A DNA stretch of 51,747 bases, taken from Paludibacteraceae bacterium (GTDB lineage: Bacteria > Bacteroidota > Bacteroidia > Bacteroidales > Paludibacteraceae). Position 1 is the stretch's first letter. Every line of letters starts with the position of its first letter. The notes below the pieces were generated by a model. That model saw only the letters and a list, made by a program, of their open reading frames with translations, made no database searches and had not been told where the DNA came from. This document shows positions 24,751 through 32,440 of the stretch, piece after piece. The DNA lies in contig JAKSKZ010000024.1 of assembly GCA_024401475.1 (NCBI GenBank), positions 1 through 51,747 of the forward strand, given 5' to 3'. Made by a program: the position numbers and the translations under genes.

Positions 24751-25448
24751 TTTCTTGAAATTTTATTTACATCAAATTCATTTACATCCTTCTCCTGCAC
24801 AATGCAAAGAGCTACTTTTCTGCCAAAAATGTCCAGTTTCATACCACTTTGGTTTGGCTGATTATCAGAATCGTTCTCCGAATCGGTATTTGAATCCTTT
24901 GTCATAACCAATAGTCCTGTTGCGTCAAAGAAGAAACGTATGTTTAAGGCTACCATATTTTCACTTGCAAACCACCAGTTATTACGACCTTTTGCGTTAT
25001 GACCTTGAGCAAGAATCACATCAGCCACAAAAGGTTTGTCAGTCCTTTTATCTTTCTTTTTATCATCATTTTTATCTTTCTTTTTATCATCCTCTCCATC
25101 TTCCTTTTCATCGTCCTCTATATTCTTTATTGTCATTTTACCCTTGACGTAGAAATTTAGTTTGTCCGGCATTCTGTCACTGTCATGATTATCAGTCGCA
25201 ATGGTTTGATACTGTCTTACTTCATTTGCGAAGCTTTTTGCAACTTCTTCAGATCCTTTCCGTCCTGCATCGATTGTAATCGTGCACAGATTTTTGTCCG
25301 TCCCCTTGTCATACTTCCAGTTACATACTGCGTTCAAATCATGTGGTTGACCTTCTGTAATAACAATATTACCCTCCTGCTCAAAATACATAGCAAATTC
25401 CTTGTCGATAAAGAATTTCACTTCATTTGTTCTTTTGGTATCTTTCAT
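24747..25448 (-). CDS. Unknown 233-aa protein with Lys/Asp linker
   Basis: I do not recognise this protein. It has no signal peptide. An N-terminal part (about 1-105) and a C-terminal part (about 140-233, including NWWFASENMVALNIRFFFDATGLLV) flank a charged, repetitive linker at about 110-140 made of Lys, Asp and Glu. It overlaps the 959-aa gene by four bases (ATGA), so the two are co-translated and probably work together. Its upstream neighbour is a 50-aa membrane peptide 33 bp away. Confidence 0.65.
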   Translation of the reverse strand: MKDTKRTNEVKFFIDKEFAMYFEQEGNIVITEGQPHDLNAVCNWKYDKGTDKNLCTITIDAGRKGSEEVAKSFANEVRQYQTIATDNHDSDRMPDKLNFYVKGKMTIKNIEDDEKEDGEDDKKKDKNDDKKKDKRTDKPFVADVILAQGHNAKGRNNWWFASENMVALNIRFFFDATGLLVMTKDSNTDSENDSDNQPNQSGMKLDIFGRKVALCIVQEKDVNEFDVNKISRK

Positions 25449-25481
25449 CGTTAAAATAAAATATAAATATAGTTTTGTTTG

Positions 25482-25634
25482 TTACTTGTTTTTCCACCTA
25501 CCTCTGAACAGATCATTCCAAATAACGACTCCACAAAAGGACAGCACGATGAGTATGATGCCCAAGATGAGCACAACTATGTCGAACTCCGACAAGTCAA
25601 GGATGTTGAGAAATTTTATCATAATCTTGAACAT
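25482..25634 (-). CDS. 50-aa single-pass membrane peptide
   Basis: A 50-codon frame with ATG 25634 encodes a hydrophobic helix (VVLILGIILIVLSFCGVVIW) flanked by an N-terminal part and a basic end RGRWKNK. It is the first gene of the unit that continues with the 233-aa, 959-aa and 37-aa genes, all on the minus strand and closely spaced. Its position directly after the repeat operators supports a real gene. It was found by hand translation; no family is recognised. Confidence 0.6.
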   Translation of the reverse strand: MFKIMIKFLNILDLSEFDIVVLILGIILIVLSFCGVVIWNDLFRGRWKNK

Positions 25635-25655
25635 ACTGATGTTACCAATCGGCTA

Positions 25656-25753
25656 CAAAGGACAAAAAAAAATAGCAACCCGTATGTTCGTTTGCTATAA
25701 AAAAGTGTTCGGTTGTAAGGAGTTAGATGTTCGGTTCGTGGGAAACCGAACAT
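25656..25753 (-). promoter_or_regulatory. Candidate AraC operator array upstream of the surface-protein operon
   Basis: Three direct repeats TGTTCG(G/T)TT begin at 25685, 25706 and 25728 (21 and 22 bp apart, two helical turns), and the third forms a 10-bp inverted repeat with AACCGAACAT (25744-25753). A weak -7 box (GTCCTTTG on the minus strand, 25656-25663) lies between them and the 50-aa ORF. Spacing of this kind is typical of AraC-family activator sites. The regulator gene is immediately adjacent. Confidence 0.6.
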
Positions 25754-25826
25754 GGAAACGAGGCATGGGAGTTAGAAATCCAGCACCACCCATTACAGGA
25801 TTAGCGGAATATTGGGAATCATTTTT

Positions 25827-26972
25827 CTACGCTTTATTCGTCTCCCTCCAGTCGGCAGGGGTCATACCCGTAGAGGCTTTGAACTTCTCAGTCATCCAGC
25901 TGCGTGAGGAGAAGCCGCACAACTCGGCAATGGCTTCTACGCTGAAGCTGGGCTCCGTCAAGAGCAGACGTTTGGTTTCTTCGATACGCAAATCGGACAG
26001 CCACATACGAAAGGATGTGCCTCGCTCTTGAGACAGATATTGAGAGAGCAGACGTTTAGAAATGCCCATACGCTGGGCAACCGAAGCGGAGGTGAGGTTC
26101 TGGACATTGAAGCCACGATCTGACTGCCATCGCTCGATGGAGGCCTCCACCATCGCTATCTGCTCTGCCGTCAATGGATGCTTAACAAATTCCGAGGAAA
26201 CCTCGACTGCTGAATCTTGCCTCTCCTCTGCAGCAGAGATGCTGGCATCGATCAACTCATCATCATCAATCACCTCTTTGACGGTCGTGACATTGGCACC
26301 CAACGAAACAAAACTCACAACGTAGAAGGTCAAAGCCAAAAAGACAAATATGCCTAAAAACACAATCGCACGCGTGGAAATAATACTGACCACCGTCAGC
26401 AAGCTGGTGGCATATAGCACAGTAGTACCCGTATTCATATAAAGATCATAGTCCTGAATATCGCCCGAGGTCTCATTCTCCACCTTGCGACGCACACGAC
26501 GCAACTCGCCGTAGGGATGGAAAACAAAGAAGATGCGAGTCAGGGCATGCAGAGTCATCATAGTATAAAGAGCCCACGGCATATGCAGACTGCGGTAATA
26601 GAGATATCCTGACACAAAAACAATCATAATGAGCACCATGCTGGCGATGCCGATGATGCAGTATTGCCGCAGATAGCGAGTGCCGCTACCCATACGGATG
26701 GTGGAATAGACAATGAGGAAGGCAATCGGCGAGTAGAACAAAATATTGACAACGGCTCCGACATCAGCACCTTGGGCTCTGAAACCGAAAATCATCTGAA
26801 GCAAATAATGTATGGCAAAGAGCAGCATAGCCGAGAAAAGGAACCAGCGTGCCGTTTCATAACTGCGACAGATAGTCTTCACATGCACTCGGGACATGAC
26901 CAGTACCAAAGCTAACATCAGGGTGACGGTGAAACATACAGCCTGAACAATCATTAACGTAGTGTTACCCAT
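25827..26972 (-). CDS. Membrane-bound AraC-family transcriptional regulator (7 TM plus HTH)
   Basis: From ATG 26972 the protein has 381 aa. About seven hydrophobic segments fill residues 5-225. An acidic linker follows, and a C-terminal AraC HTH occupies about 275-381 (VAQRMGISKRLLSQYLSQERG; VEAIAELCGFSSRSWMTEKFKASTGMTPADWR). A sensor-regulator fused in the inner membrane is implied. It lies upstream of the 50-aa, 233-aa, 959-aa and 37-aa genes on the same strand, with repeat operators between. An in-frame TTG at 27011 is less likely because it sits in a -7-like box. The signal sensed is unknown. Confidence 0.88.
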   Translation of the reverse strand: MGNTTLMIVQAVCFTVTLMLALVLVMSRVHVKTICRSYETARWFLFSAMLLFAIHYLLQMIFGFRAQGADVGAVVNILFYSPIAFLIVYSTIRMGSGTRYLRQYCIIGIASMVLIMIVFVSGYLYYRSLHMPWALYTMMTLHALTRIFFVFHPYGELRRVRRKVENETSGDIQDYDLYMNTGTTVLYATSLLTVVSIISTRAIVFLGIFVFLALTFYVVSFVSLGANVTTVKEVIDDDELIDASISAAEERQDSAVEVSSEFVKHPLTAEQIAMVEASIERWQSDRGFNVQNLTSASVAQRMGISKRLLSQYLSQERGTSFRMWLSDLRIEETKRLLLTEPSFSVEAIAELCGFSSRSWMTEKFKASTGMTPADWRETNKA

Positions 26973-27048
26973 ATAGTTCGTTTGTTTTTTTGATGCGACA
27001 AAACTTTCCAAAGATGCTTACATGCTTCTCAGAAAGGCTCTGCATTTA

Positions 27049-27110
27049 GGCGACCTCTATAAATTCACCATTATTTATTTTTAGAAATAAGAGACCTAAA
27101 CTAAACTTTC
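27049..27110 (+). mobile_element. Solo end of the IS5-like element
   Basis: GGCGACCTCTATAAATTCACC followed by TTTTTAGAAAT matches the transposase-side ends at 18301 and 19687. There is no partner end or transposase nearby, so it is a remnant. It lies in the probable leader of the AraC-type gene. Confidence 0.6.
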
Positions 27111-27133
27111 GACGTTTCTTGTGTGAAGTACAA

Positions 27134-27141
27134 CAAAGGTA
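27134..27141 (-). promoter_or_regulatory. -7 box possibly serving the AraC-type gene
   Basis: The minus strand reads TACCTTTG, a consensus match, 162 bases upstream of ATG 26972; no -33 element is seen at 19 bp. A second weaker box (CATCTTTG) lies at 27009-27016. The stretch 27142-27332 shows nothing else that I can identify. Confidence 0.35.
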
Positions 27142-27332
27142 ACAAAAAAAAAGGATTTATAGCGTTTGACCCAAATTGAAATAAGGAAAATCACGAACTA
27201 TATACGATACAATTTCCGGAAAATTGATTGCTGATTTGTCGGACATTAATTACCATATAAACCAAGAATTAATTTGATTTAAGGTTTGAAACAGGCAATT
27301 CATATTAGGTTCCAATTGCAATACAAATAGAC

Positions 27333-27369
27333 AAAAAAAAGCCTCGACTATCATTTTTGATATCGAGGC
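27333..27369 (-). terminator. Terminator of the three-peptide unit
   Basis: On the minus strand GCCTCGATATCA-AAAA-TGATAGTCGAGGC (27341-27369, one bulge) is followed by eight T. It is a strong intrinsic terminator 51 bases after the last small ORF. Confidence 0.85.
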
Positions 27370-27419
27370 CATCAATTATTAACTTCTATCTGCTGATCCA
27401 TAAAATTTGTTTTGAAAGG

Positions 27420-27506
27420 TTATTTACCAAGAGCATCTTTTACACTCCAAACTTTAACTACCATCGAAACTGCCACTACCGAGCAAAAAATAACCGCTGT
27501 TGCCAT
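27420..27506 (-). CDS. 28-aa hydrophobic peptide, copy 3
   Basis: ATG 27506 opens 28 codons: a hydrophobic stretch MATAVIFCSVVAVSM, then VVKVWSVKDALGK. Compared with the other copies it keeps length and pattern with conservative changes (Arg to Lys, Gly to Val) and several silent ones (GGT/GGC, AAA/AAG, TCG/TCA), as expected of a translated sequence. It is the last of three tandem copies on one transcript. The function is unknown. Confidence 0.65.
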   Translation of the reverse strand: MATAVIFCSVVAVSMVVKVWSVKDALGK

Positions 27507-27549
27507 AATCATAAATTTTATCTTGTTAAACACTCACTTTTTTCTCCTA

Positions 27550-27636
27550 TTACTTGCCAAGAGCATCTTTCACACTCCAAACTCTGACTCCCATTGAAAC
27601 TGCCACTACCGAGCAAAAAATAACCGCTGTTGCCAT
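27550..27636 (-). CDS. 28-aa hydrophobic peptide, copy 2
   Basis: This is the middle copy of the tandem array, exactly 130 bp from its neighbours. The peptide has a short membrane-spanning-length segment (about residues 2-16) and a basic, amphipathic end with Trp20. A purine-rich stretch, AGGAG, lies shortly after the preceding stop, about 40 bases before the ATG, too far to be its Shine-Dalgarno. Confidence 0.65.
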   Translation of the reverse strand: MATAVIFCSVVAVSMGVRVWSVKDALGK

Positions 27637-27679
27637 AATCGTAAATTTTACTTTGTTAAACACTCACTTTTTTCTCCTA

Positions 27680-27766
27680 TTACTTGCCAAGAGCATCTTT
27701 TACACTCCAAACTCTGACTCCCATTGAAACTGCCACTACTGAGCAAAAAATAATTACTGTTGCCAT
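27680..27766 (-). CDS. 28-aa hydrophobic peptide, copy 1 (promoter-proximal)
   Basis: This is the first ORF of the array, starting about 45 bases after the predicted transcription start. It begins MATVIIFCSVVAVSM and shares the last 17 residues with copy 2. Size, hydrophobic core, positive tail and tandem amplification resemble toxins of type I toxin-antitoxin systems or small membrane stress peptides, but no antisense promoter matching the consensus was found. It is unrecognised by name. Confidence 0.65.
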   Translation of the reverse strand: MATVIIFCSVVAVSMGVRVWSVKDALGK

Positions 27767-27816
27767 AATAATAAATTTTTATGCGTTTGTTATTCATTTA
27801 TATCTTTTCGACACTG

Positions 27817-27847
27817 CAAATATAGATAGTATTTTTAACATCACAAA
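27817..27847 (-). promoter_or_regulatory. Consensus promoter of the three-peptide unit
   Basis: The minus strand has TTTG at 27847-27844, exactly 19 bp, then TATATTTG at 27824-27817: a textbook Bacteroidetes vegetative promoter. The first ATG is 50 bases downstream. Confidence 0.8.
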
Positions 27848-27957
27848 CAAAAAGTCATCTTTTTTCGCAAAAAAGTAGAAACAAGTCACATTTTAACCAA
27901 AATTACTCAATTTTAGTCAACACGAAACAGATATACAATACATACAATCATATACAA

Positions 27958-28050
27958 ATGACACAAACACACAAAATCATAAAGAAAGCAAATCAAACTG
28001 TCAGCAAACAAATTGACAAAATATTCAAGGAACGACGTCCAAACGTCTAA
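27958..28050 (+). CDS. Possible 30-aa basic peptide
   Basis: This short frame (MTQTHKIIKKANQ...) is basic and could form an amphipathic helix. It has no recognisable promoter or Shine-Dalgarno and lies divergently from the three-peptide unit. I list it only as a possibility. Confidence 0.15.
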   Translation: MTQTHKIIKKANQTVSKQIDKIFKERRPNV

Positions 28051-28200
28051 ATGAACCCCAAAGGCAGAGACGATGGACACACTGCCCCTACCCTCCACAC
28101 TCAAAAAAAAATGTTTAGCGTTGTCCCCTTGGAGTCAATGCAGGTATAAAAATGGAACATATAGGATTTAACACCTAATCGATTTCATGTTATATATATC

Positions 28201-28261
28201 CCCTACGGGAAAATGCCCGGAGACCTCCTCATTTCCCAACGACATAAAATCCCTACGGGAT
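28201..28261. repeat. Repeated CCCTACGGG palindromes
   Basis: CCC-TAC-GGG occurs at 28201-28209 and again at 28251-28259, the second extended to a perfect 13-mer AT-CCC-TAC-GGG-AT. The 3-nt loop is shared with the palindromes at 16181-16370 and 51548-51560. The rest of 27848-28434 contains no gene that I can support. Confidence 0.55.
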
Positions 28262-28434
28262 ATAATCTCTGTTACACCGCACCTACGCTGTCACATCATG
28301 CATCTGACACTTGGTTCGAAAACCTCCCTTTTCGATAGAGGATGTTGTTGTTCAAAAAAAAACGAATCCGCAACACCGTGTTTACGGACATTACGGACCA
28401 TATCGGTATCTCTTTTCAGGTTTAGCGGACACCC

Positions 28435-28474
28435 ATAAAAAAACGGAGGCTCAACCATCAGGTCAAGCCTCCGT
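28435..28474 (-). terminator. Terminator of the WG-repeat gene
   Basis: ACGGAGGCT / AGCCTCCGT (28443-28451 and 28466-28474) with seven to eight T following on the minus strand, just after the stop at 28498. Confidence 0.85.
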
Positions 28475-28497
28475 TCGTTCTATTATCAAGTAGCAAA

Positions 28498-31197
28498 TCA
28501 ATACTTCACTACGCCATATTTTCCGTCGCTAACGACTACCGCCGTATTGGATGTTGCGCCAACCACCTTAGAGAAGGTTGGATACAATCGGATATTTCCG
28601 AAATCGTCCATCACACCATACTTGCCAGTAGCCTTGTTCTTCAAGATTCTACCATCCACATCATACCCCTTAGGCAAGACTGGAGAACCCTTCTTCGTGT
28701 AGCAAGTATTATCGCCGTCGTTCTTCACATAAAGAAGGTTGCCGTCGAACGAGAGCACCTTGTCTGCAATGGCGGGCGTCATCTCAGCACCCTTTTCATC
28801 GAGCACACCTTGCTTCTTAGAAGTAAGAGAGGTATAGATGAAGTACTTGTCACCACCAGGCATCAATGTGATGTTGCGGTAAATTGGTTGAACCAAGACC
28901 TTACCCTTAGGATCGATCAAGCCGACCTTTGCATTCGAGTAGATACCCATCTCTGCCAACTTAACGATGGTGTACATATTAGTTGGTTTATCCAAACGAA
29001 CCTCGTCCTTCGTCTTGATCAAAATCTTTCCGTCCAAAACAACGAACTTGTCGTTGTCTGCGCCTTGGAATGCTTGGATATAGAAGACATTGGATTGTGT
29101 TCCTTCCAAATAGCTGTTACAGTTTATATCGAAGAAGTGACCGCCATCGACCAACTTGTCATATACAGGTTCCAAAACCACGCTTGACTTATAAAGCAAG
29201 CCTTGCTTTCCACCCTTCTTCACGATAGAATAACAGTTGCAGAATTTAGACATCTCATCATAAGAGGCAGGAACAACCTCGCGACCAGTGTAATCGATAG
29301 CGCCCCATTTGCCGCCCTTCTTAACACGTAACAAGCCACAAGAAGCCTCGTCGTCAATATCGTCAAAGCCAGACAACTGAATGTTTGCTCCTGTTGGAGT
29401 CACCAAACGGAAATTGCCAGCCTCCTTCACAACGATGATATTAGCCGAATAGGTCATCTTAGCCTTTCCATTGGCAGGGATGCTACAAATCTCGTTACCA
29501 TCAGCATTGATATACAACCATCTGTCACCCTTTAGCACCTTAGCCAAGCCGTTGATGAAGCAGTCGCCCAACTGATTGTAGGCAAGAGGAATCTTCTTGT
29601 CGTCCACCTTGCTAAGGAATCCGATTTTACCGCTCACCTCGTAAGCAATCATCTTATCGGTTCCTCCACAATCTCTAAAGTAAGAAAGCGGACCGAAATA
29701 GAGATACTTACCTGTTGTATCGATCCATCCCTCCTTCATGACATTCTTCACACTTGCAACACCATCCGTGTCGAAGTAAGGAAGCATATCAAACTCAGGG
29801 TTGAACATTACCTCACCCCTATCGTTGATCAAACCATATTTCTTGCCTCTACGAGTCTTGATGAAACGGCTGTCCACATCGCCAACCGCACGCCAAGAAA
29901 CCTCATCGAACTGCTCGTTCAAGAGTTGAGTTCCTGCATTGTCAACAATGACCAACTGACCGTAAGAGTTCATAGCCACGCCACCATTGGCCAACGTACG
30001 GATGTTGAAAGCAGACAATGAGCCTTCCAAGAATGGTTCGATCACCATACGAGAATCGATGGAGAGCAAGCCCCACTTTCCAGCCTTCTTAACTGCGATA
30101 AATTGTTTAGACATTGGCTTAAAGTCCAAAGACGTAGCCAAATCGAAAGTTCCGACCGGTCTGCCAGACTCCAACTCAACCACGCCCCAACGTCCATTGA
30201 ACTTAGCTGCGATGAAGCCCTGCTCAACCACCTTTCCGAACTCCTCATAGCTTGGATCGGCAATCTTACGAGCGCCCTCGTCCAAAATGCCCCAAGATCG
30301 GCCTTCCTTCACCAAGTAATACGACTTGCCAGCAAGAGAGTCTGTCACCAAAGCGATGTCGTCATAACGAGCAGGCACCAACCAAGAATTAGACTTTTCC
30401 AACTTTGCAATCTTCTCTTGGAATTCAGCCACCTTTTTCGTGTTGTCAGGGTAGTTGGCAATATACTTTGCGTAAGTATTAATATCGTCTTTCTGCTTCG
30501 CTTCGTCATACGCAATCTTCTCCAACTTCGATTGAAGGGTTGGCACCCAATTTGACTTTGGATACATTGATATATATTGCATATAAGCATCTGCTGAAGG
30601 AGGCAACGCCACAAATGCCAAAGAGTCTCTCAAACGGACTGCAGCAGCACGCTTTGGAGAATCAGGATAATCAGCCAGGAATTTCTCGACATCCTTCACT
30701 GTTGCATTTTTCAAATATGAATTGAAAATCAAAGTCTCCTTTTGAGCTTTTGCATCAGACAAATACGAACAACCTTGACAAGCCGTGATAATCTCGTCAT
30801 AAGCCTCAACCGTATTCTTGTCTTTTGCATACTTCATCATGTTCTTCTCGATGCTCTCGCACAAGGACTCAATAGACATTTTGTTCTCACGCAAAACATC
30901 CATCACCTTTTTGTCGTACAAGTAATCGCTGTACGAAATGTTCACATAAAGTTTATATGCCTTCACAGGATTGTACTTGGCATACTTCGGACTGTTGTAG
31001 AGCATACACTCCGAAATGTCAAAAAGCAATTTTTCCTTTGAATCCGTGAGTTTGTTTGCAATCTTCGAACGCGACTTCAACGCATCCTCAAATTTGCCTT
31101 TGCTAACCTGCTTTATGATATCCGCACTTTCTATTGCGGCAGAAGCAGACATTGCAAAGAGTCCAGCAAAAGACATTGCTAAGAGCTTACTTTTCAT
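28498..31197 (-). CDS. WG-repeat protein, exported
   Basis: A signal peptide (MKSKLLAMSFAGLFAMSASA) is followed by an alpha-helical, TPR-like region (about 25-265) and then many WG repeats to the C-terminus, recognisable as 'KxGKWGxID...G...xxxYDxx' units (GRWGVVEL, GKWGLLSI, GKWGAIDYTG, GKYGVVKY). WG proteins are thought to form beta-propeller-like scaffolds. Export implies the periplasm or cell surface. No catalytic motif is seen. It is monocistronic with its own terminator. Confidence 0.85.
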   Translation of the reverse strand: MKSKLLAMSFAGLFAMSASAAIESADIIKQVSKGKFEDALKSRSKIANKLTDSKEKLLFDISECMLYNSPKYAKYNPVKAYKLYVNISYSDYLYDKKVMDVLRENKMSIESLCESIEKNMMKYAKDKNTVEAYDEIITACQGCSYLSDAKAQKETLIFNSYLKNATVKDVEKFLADYPDSPKRAAAVRLRDSLAFVALPPSADAYMQYISMYPKSNWVPTLQSKLEKIAYDEAKQKDDINTYAKYIANYPDNTKKVAEFQEKIAKLEKSNSWLVPARYDDIALVTDSLAGKSYYLVKEGRSWGILDEGARKIADPSYEEFGKVVEQGFIAAKFNGRWGVVELESGRPVGTFDLATSLDFKPMSKQFIAVKKAGKWGLLSIDSRMVIEPFLEGSLSAFNIRTLANGGVAMNSYGQLVIVDNAGTQLLNEQFDEVSWRAVGDVDSRFIKTRRGKKYGLINDRGEVMFNPEFDMLPYFDTDGVASVKNVMKEGWIDTTGKYLYFGPLSYFRDCGGTDKMIAYEVSGKIGFLSKVDDKKIPLAYNQLGDCFINGLAKVLKGDRWLYINADGNEICSIPANGKAKMTYSANIIVVKEAGNFRLVTPTGANIQLSGFDDIDDEASCGLLRVKKGGKWGAIDYTGREVVPASYDEMSKFCNCYSIVKKGGKQGLLYKSSVVLEPVYDKLVDGGHFFDINCNSYLEGTQSNVFYIQAFQGADNDKFVVLDGKILIKTKDEVRLDKPTNMYTIVKLAEMGIYSNAKVGLIDPKGKVLVQPIYRNITLMPGGDKYFIYTSLTSKKQGVLDEKGAEMTPAIADKVLSFDGNLLYVKNDGDNTCYTKKGSPVLPKGYDVDGRILKNKATGKYGVMDDFGNIRLYPTFSKVVGATSNTAVVVSDGKYGVVKY

Positions 31198-31265
31198 ATT
31201 TTTAATCTTTAAAGTTTATATCGTCACTATTCGTCCCCCGTAAAAAAAGGAAACGCTACAAAGTA

Positions 31266-31273
31266 CAAATGTA
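31266..31273 (-). promoter_or_regulatory. -7 box of the WG-repeat gene
   Basis: The minus strand reads TACATTTG, matching TAnnTTTG, 69 bases upstream of ATG 31197. A TTTG 15 bp further upstream (31289-31292) is a poorly spaced -33 candidate. Confidence 0.45.
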
Positions 31274-31356
31274 TAAAAAAATGTATAACAAATAGTTCTT
31301 ACATCCTACTTTTCCCTATCAGCGATGATACTTTATACTGCATTGAATGGGGAATT

Positions 31357-32280
31357 CTAAAAAATTACTGCCGATTCGTATTTAGAAATTGAGGTTGCCT
31401 TCTTGATGGCTTTGCGTCTTTTCTTGTCCAATTCCGGATAGAAATATTCCCAAAATTCCTTCATCTTATCCAAAATCTGAGGTTCCCCACCATTCAAACG
31501 TTCTTGATAATGGGTATACATAACTGAATGCAGGCGAGAATAGAGACTCATTCTTTCCGAATCTGTCAACTTCTTGCCAGACTGATACTCCATTGCCAAT
31601 TCAGGATGAGCCAACAAGCCCCGCCCAATCATTACGCCCGACAATTTTGGAAACTGGTCGGCAATCTTCTCAATATCTTCTACCGTCTGCAGATCTCCGT
31701 TATAGACCAATGGCAGCGAGCACTTCTCATAGAAAGCAGCAAAAGCCTCCATATCCACCTCGCCCCTATACTGCTGAACTCCTAAACGAGCGTGCATTGT
31801 CACCTGTTTGACGCCATACTTCTCCAGCAATGGCAAAAGAGACAAACAGTCATCCGGCTGAGACATGCCCAACCTCATCTTCACGGAAAATTCAACCTCG
31901 GGATAACGTTGCGTATTCGCCAAAAGCTCCTCCACCTTCTCAGGAGACGACAGAATGCCAGCCCCCTTCTGTCTATTGACAATCAACGGATAAGGACAGC
32001 CCATATTGATATCTACAGACGTATAACCATTCTCTTTCAAAACGCCCATCAAGAAATCAAACTCCTCGCTATTACCAGCCATAATCTGGGGCACAAGATT
32101 TTCCACCTTGTTATTCTCCTTCTTGATGCCATAAACATCACGGTTACGAGCAGCGCCCCTCTCCACCCTCAAGAAAGGAGTGTAATAGGATGACACGCCA
32201 CCAAATATCTCATCAAACGCGTTTCTGTAACAATAATCAGTGTACCCTTGCAAGGGGGCAAAAAAAATCTTTTGCTTCAT
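31357..32280 (-). CDS. tRNA-dihydrouridine synthase family protein
   Basis: Dus enzymes reduce specific uridines in tRNA using FMN and NADPH. The 307-aa protein shows FFAPLQGYTD, the catalytic-Cys segment DINMGCPYPLIVNRQKGAG, FSVKMRLG, MHAR, YNGDL and MIGRGLL, the FMN and tRNA-binding series of the family. It is somewhat divergent and shorter than DusB, so I do not assign a subtype. It is a single gene between the WG and TPR genes, with about 160 bp on both sides. Confidence 0.92.
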   Translation of the reverse strand: MKQKIFFAPLQGYTDYCYRNAFDEIFGGVSSYYTPFLRVERGAARNRDVYGIKKENNKVENLVPQIMAGNSEEFDFLMGVLKENGYTSVDINMGCPYPLIVNRQKGAGILSSPEKVEELLANTQRYPEVEFSVKMRLGMSQPDDCLSLLPLLEKYGVKQVTMHARLGVQQYRGEVDMEAFAAFYEKCSLPLVYNGDLQTVEDIEKIADQFPKLSGVMIGRGLLAHPELAMEYQSGKKLTDSERMSLYSRLHSVMYTHYQERLNGGEPQILDKMKEFWEYFYPELDKKRRKAIKKATSISKYESAVIF

Positions 32281-32382
32281 ATTTTAAATATTTTCTACAA
32301 CTCTCAAAAATAATACAAAATGAAAGAACTGCCATCGATTAAGAGTAATTTTACAATAAAGACGACCGTCACCACCCAACAA

Positions 32383-32418
32383 ACAAAAAAGGCTCCCCTT
32401 TCATGCGAAAAGGAAGCC
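32383..32418 (-). terminator. Terminator of the gyrA-TPR unit
   Basis: AGGCTcCCTTT pairs with AAAGGaAGCCT (32390-32418, with a mismatch), followed on the minus strand by a T run at 32389-32384. It lies 22 bases after the TPR gene stop. Confidence 0.75.
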
Positions 32419-32440
32419 TCCTATCTAATGGATTATCTGA

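Larger units (their letters stand above)
27420..27799. repeat. Three 130-bp tandem repeats
   Basis: Equivalent start codons lie at 27766, 27636 and 27506, and the spacer containing TTTGTTAAACACTCAC is conserved between copies, so the unit of duplication includes the ORF plus its leader. Copy 1 has a different upstream leader because it joins the promoter region. Confidence 0.85.

Noticed and set aside
25727..25753. ATGTTCGGTT hairpin as terminator of the AraC gene
   Set aside because: No T run follows it on either strand, and it shares its arm with phased direct repeats, so an operator is more likely.
27357..27587. Plus-strand ORF across the 130-bp repeats
   Set aside because: Minus-strand ORFs have promoter, terminator and codon-level conservation; the plus frame has none.
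27420..27766. Three repeats as a CRISPR array
   Set aside because: Unit of 130 bp with nearly identical whole units and coding content; no short repeat/spacer alternation and no cas genes.
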